NCBI GenBank assembly: GCA_021734595.1
Contig: JAIPIO010000200.1
Coordinates: 1 to 7,450, forward strand
Reading direction: 5' to 3'
DNA length: 7,450 nucleotides
DNA from: Kiritimatiellales bacterium
GTDB taxonomy: Bacteria > Verrucomicrobiota > Kiritimatiellia > Kiritimatiellales > Pontiellaceae
Both the position numbers and the translations under genes were made by a program. Each line of letters begins with the position of its first letter. Position 1 is the stretch's first letter. Below the pieces are notes generated by a model. The model saw nothing but the letters and a program-made list of their open reading frames with translations, did not search any database and was not told the DNA's origin. Of this stretch, positions 5,467 to 7,450 are shown piece by piece.

Positions 5467-6280
5467 TCCAGTAGACGTAGGCCTCCCACAACTCATTGCC
5501 GCCGAGCAACCAGATCACCGCCGCCAGCGCAATGTAGGGTCCGAACGGAATCTTGCTCTGCCACTCCTTCCTGCCGACCGCTATGAAGGACATGCCGATA
5601 ACCGAACCGAGCAGCGACGAGATGAATATAATAAAGATGACGGCCTCCAGACCGAGAAAGGCCCCCAGCGCACCCATCAGTTTTACATCGCCGAAGCCCA
5701 TGGCATCCTTTTTCAGCGCCAGCCGCCCGAGTACGGATACCAACCAGAGAATGCCGAAGCCAAAACCCATACCGACGCAGGATTTAATCAATCCCGCCAT
5801 GTGCGTGCTTTCCTGATGCATTTCGGGAATCAGGAAGCTGAGGATGGGGCCAATGATCATTCCGCCAATGGTCGTGCGGTCGGGAAGCCACATGTGGTCG
5901 ATGTCGACAAACGTTCCGAGCACCAGCCCGAAAATCATCAGCCAGTACGGCACAAAACGGAAATCAAACACCTCCCCTTGAACCAGAGGGTATTTCGACC
6001 AAACCAGTACAAACAGCACCGCCGTCAGAAACTCAACCAGAAAGTAGCGGGGGGAAATCTTCACGCTGCATTGTCGGCATTTCGCGCCGAGCATGATGTA
6101 GCTGAGTAGCGGGATATTATCGTACCACGGGATCATGTAGCCGCACTTCGGGCAGTGCGAACGCGGCTTGACCACCGACTCCTCGGCCGGAATCCGGTAG
6201 ATGCAGACATTCAGGAAACTGCCCCAACATGCCCCGAACAGAAAAACCACAAAGGTGAAATAATAATCGATAAATGTCAT
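5456..6280 (-). CDS. pilD: Type IV prepilin peptidase (leader peptidase/N-methyltransferase)
   Basis: A 274-residue integral membrane protein that cleaves the leader of type IV pilin-like or type II secretion pseudopilin precursors and methylates the new N-terminus. Hydrophobic segment 1 is at about 5-27. The N-terminal cytoplasmic domain carries two CxxC pairs (C43-P-K-C46 and C68-R-Q-C71), as in full-length bifunctional enzymes. The aspartic-protease residues lie in FVDIDHMWLPD (D126/D128, with P133-D134) and G195-F-G-D198, followed by VKLMGALGAFLG. Several further membrane segments follow to the C-terminus. I chose ATG 6280: GGAGG lies 5 bases upstream, whereas the TTG at 6283 would be too close. 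The start overlaps the aroE stop as TGATG, suggesting translational coupling. No pilin gene is in the window. The symbol is by function; pppA, gspO or comC would be equally acceptable. Confidence 0.95.
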   Translation of the reverse strand: MTFIDYYFTFVVFLFGACWGSFLNVCIYRIPAEESVVKPRSHCPKCGYMIPWYDNIPLLSYIMLGAKCRQCSVKISPRYFLVEFLTAVLFVLVWSKYPLVQGEVFDFRFVPYWLMIFGLVLGTFVDIDHMWLPDRTTIGGMIIGPILSFLIPEMHQESTHMAGLIKSCVGMGFGFGILWLVSVLGRLALKKDAMGFGDVKLMGALGAFLGLEAVIFIIFISSLLGSVIGMSFIAVGRKEWQSKIPFGPYIALAAVIWLLGGNELWEAYVYWIKH

Positions 6281-7143
6281 CAAGCCCTCCCGTAGACTGC
6301 ACTTTCCAAAGCGGTTCGCATGGCGGAAACCGATGGTTCCGTATTCGTCCAGATTTCAAATGATCGTGCGCCTTGGTGCAGCAGCATGCCAAGCCCGTTG
6401 GCCACCTGCGCCCCCGCCTCGCGAGCGGACGTGAGAAAAGCGGTTTCCGGATACATGTAGATCAGATCAAACGCGCACTGACCAGCGCGGAATGCTTCCG
6501 GCGGCAGCAGCGACGGATCGTCCTTCTTCATGCCCACCGGAGACGCCTGAATCACCAGATTGGATGCGCGGCAAAGCTCCACCTTATCCGAATCTTCCAA
6601 TGCCTGGAAAATTTCAACCTGCGGCGCAACGGTTTTGATTTCATCTTCCAACCGCTGGACGCGCTCCGCATCGATGTCGGCCAGCACCACCGCCTTTGCG
6701 CCACTGGTGGCGGCCATCAGCGCCGTTGCGCGCCCTGCCCCGCCGCAGCCGAGCATAAATACGGAATCGTCCTGCACGGTTTGATCAAATGCCTCCTCCA
6801 GCGCCTTAAGGACTCCATAGCCATCCGTGTTGTGGCCAATCATTCCACTCGCTGTGAACTGCACGGTGTTTACTGCACCAAAGAGCTTTGCGGTTTGATC
6901 CAGCTTTTCCAATCCCTGGAAAGCGACCTCTTTCAGTGGCACGGTCAGGTTGACGCCGCCGAAACCCATGGCCGCCATGGACGGCAGCACCTCCATCAGA
7001 CGATCCGGATGCACATCGAACGCCAGATAGATTGCGTCCATGCCCAATTCAGCAATCGATGCGTTGTGCATCACCGGCGACAGGGTGTGCCCGATCGGAT
7101 GCCCCAGCACGGCAAACGGCTTTGTGTGTCCACTCAGATTCAT
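6280..7143 (-). CDS. aroE: Shikimate dehydrogenase (NADP+)
   Basis: A 287-residue enzyme of the chorismate pathway that reduces 3-dehydroshikimate to shikimate in the cytoplasm. Substrate-binding residues are visible in GHPIGHTLSPVMHN (14-27), where T20 and S22 take the places of the paired serines of E. coli AroE. Next come N65 in VNLTVPLK with catalytic K71, N92 in GAVNT, and D107 in NTDGYG. The Rossmann loop for NADP is GCGGAGRA (132-139). SPVGM (201-205) and Q257 in LLHQGA complete the family pattern. Length is standard. The ATG at 7143 overlaps the upstream leuA stop in ATGA, and its own stop overlaps the start of the prepilin peptidase, so the three genes form one operon. The coding sequence holds two exact and one near copy of the TTCCA-N5-TGGAA palindrome, always in the phase that encodes (F/V)-Q-x-L-E. 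Confidence 0.97.
   Translation of the reverse strand: MNLSGHTKPFAVLGHPIGHTLSPVMHNASIAELGMDAIYLAFDVHPDRLMEVLPSMAAMGFGGVNLTVPLKEVAFQGLEKLDQTAKLFGAVNTVQFTASGMIGHNTDGYGVLKALEEAFDQTVQDDSVFMLGCGGAGRATALMAATSGAKAVVLADIDAERVQRLEDEIKTVAPQVEIFQALEDSDKVELCRASNLVIQASPVGMKKDDPSLLPPEAFRAGQCAFDLIYMYPETAFLTSAREAGAQVANGLGMLLHQGARSFEIWTNTEPSVSAMRTALESAVYGRA
6286..6290 (-). promoter_or_regulatory. Ribosome binding site of the prepilin peptidase gene, inside the end of aroE
   Basis: Read on the - strand, GGGAGGG covers 6291-6285, with core GGAGG 5 bases before ATG 6280. It is embedded in the last codons of aroE, consistent with reinitiation or coupled translation. Confidence 0.65.
6595..6609 (-). repeat. TTCCA-N5-TGGAA palindrome inside aroE, copy A
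   Basis: On the - strand TTCCAGGCATTGGAA, encoding F179-Q-A-L-E183 of AroE. It differs from the intergenic copy at 4345 by only one central base. It may be a repeat tolerated in coding DNA, or chance from codon choice. Confidence 0.5.
6907..6921 (-). repeat. TTCCA-N5-TGGAA palindrome inside aroE, copy B
   Basis: On the - strand TTCCAGGGATTGGAA, encoding F75-Q-G-L-E79 of AroE. The arms extend one base further on each side (TTTCC...GGAAA). It has the same core as copy A and the copy at 4345, with one central base varying. Confidence 0.5.
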
Positions 7144-7450
7144 TTTTGTCCCGCAATCCTGTTCAATCCGGCGACAATCGCACGCACGGCCGCTTGGTCA
7201 ATATTGGAGTCGGCACCAACGCCGTAGATCACTCCGCCGTCCCCGAGCTTGAGCGGTACATACGCCATCGCATGGGCATCCGCGCCCTTCCCAATCGCCT
7301 GTTCGTGATAATCGTCCCCCGCAAATCCAATATCCACCAGCTTACGAATCCCGTTCACAAATGCGGAGATCGGTCCGTTGCCGTCGGCCACCACTGTTTG
7401 TTCCCCACCCTTTACTTTCACTTTCACTTCACCATGAATAAAAGTCGGAT
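7140..7450 (-). CDS. leuA: 2-isopropylmalate synthase, C-terminal regulatory (LeuA dimer) domain, 5' part outside window
   Basis: The reading frame is open through the right edge; 102 C-terminal residues are visible. They match the allosteric LeuA dimer domain that binds leucine: VVADGNGPISAFVNGI, then DYHEQAIGKGADAHAMAYV, IYGVGADSNID and AIVAGLNRI. This form (GNGPI, DYHE, GVG-D-NI, NR at the end) resembles the longer LeuA2-type synthases more than the E. coli type. The full enzyme condenses acetyl-CoA with 2-oxoisovalerate in leucine synthesis. The GTG at 7427 is internal, since the frame continues upstream with coding-like residues. A related acyltransferase with the same domain, such as citramalate synthase, cannot be fully excluded from the tail alone. 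The stop overlaps the aroE start as ATGA. Confidence 0.88.
   Translation of the reverse strand, partial: PTFIHGEVKVKVKGGEQTVVADGNGPISAFVNGIRKLVDIGFAGDDYHEQAIGKGADAHAMAYVPLKLGDGGVIYGVGADSNIDQAAVRAIVAGLNRIAGQK

Noticed and set aside
6373..7227. Long + strand open frame opposite aroE
   Set aside because: It has His/Gln/Arg-rich composition, no family motif and no SD site, while aroE on the other strand has all family motifs.

Overview
The window looks like chromosomal DNA from a GC-rich bacterium of the PVC group (Planctomycetes, Verrucomicrobia, Kiritimatiellota, Lentisphaerae). A Kiritimatiellota-like host fits best. The grounds are three adjacent Tat-exported sugar oxidoreductase/isomerase-type proteins, a short stand-alone bS21 gene, and unusual TTCCA-N5-TGGAA palindromes. 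The phylum is an inference from gene content, not a proven placement. Coding density is high: the longest gene-free stretches are 1287-1423 (137 bp) and 3291-3418 (128 bp). I see no RNA gene, insertion sequence, CRISPR array or prophage gene.

Left part, + strand: a 5'-truncated serine hydrolase of the beta-lactamase/class C family (1-996); rpsU, encoding ribosomal protein bS21 (1101-1286), with a good upstream promoter and a strong intrinsic terminator; and a secreted alpha/beta hydrolase (1424-2395).

Middle part: a Tat-exported aldo/keto reductase on the - strand (2397-3290) is transcribed divergently from a + strand pair. That pair is a Tat-exported xylose-isomerase-like TIM-barrel protein (3419-4336) and a second aldo/keto reductase that is a predicted Tat lipoprotein (4402-5466). 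Together they look like a small envelope-located carbohydrate redox/isomerisation module. The substrates cannot be read from the sequence. The divergent intergenic region carries an imperfect 20-bp inverted repeat. The gap before the second reductase carries two copies of a 15-bp palindrome spaced exactly 21 bp apart.

Right part, - strand: a tightly packed housekeeping operon reads leftward. It contains the C-terminal end of a 2-isopropylmalate synthase (leuA, running off the right edge), aroE (shikimate dehydrogenase) and a type IV prepilin peptidase. The genes are linked by ATGA and TGATG stop/start overlaps, which suggests translational coupling. Two more exact copies of the TTCCA-N5-TGGAA palindrome, plus one near copy, lie in frame inside aroE.

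The most unusual signal is this palindrome family: four exact copies sharing TTCCA-N3-ATTGGAA in one 7.45-kb window, in both intergenic and coding DNA.
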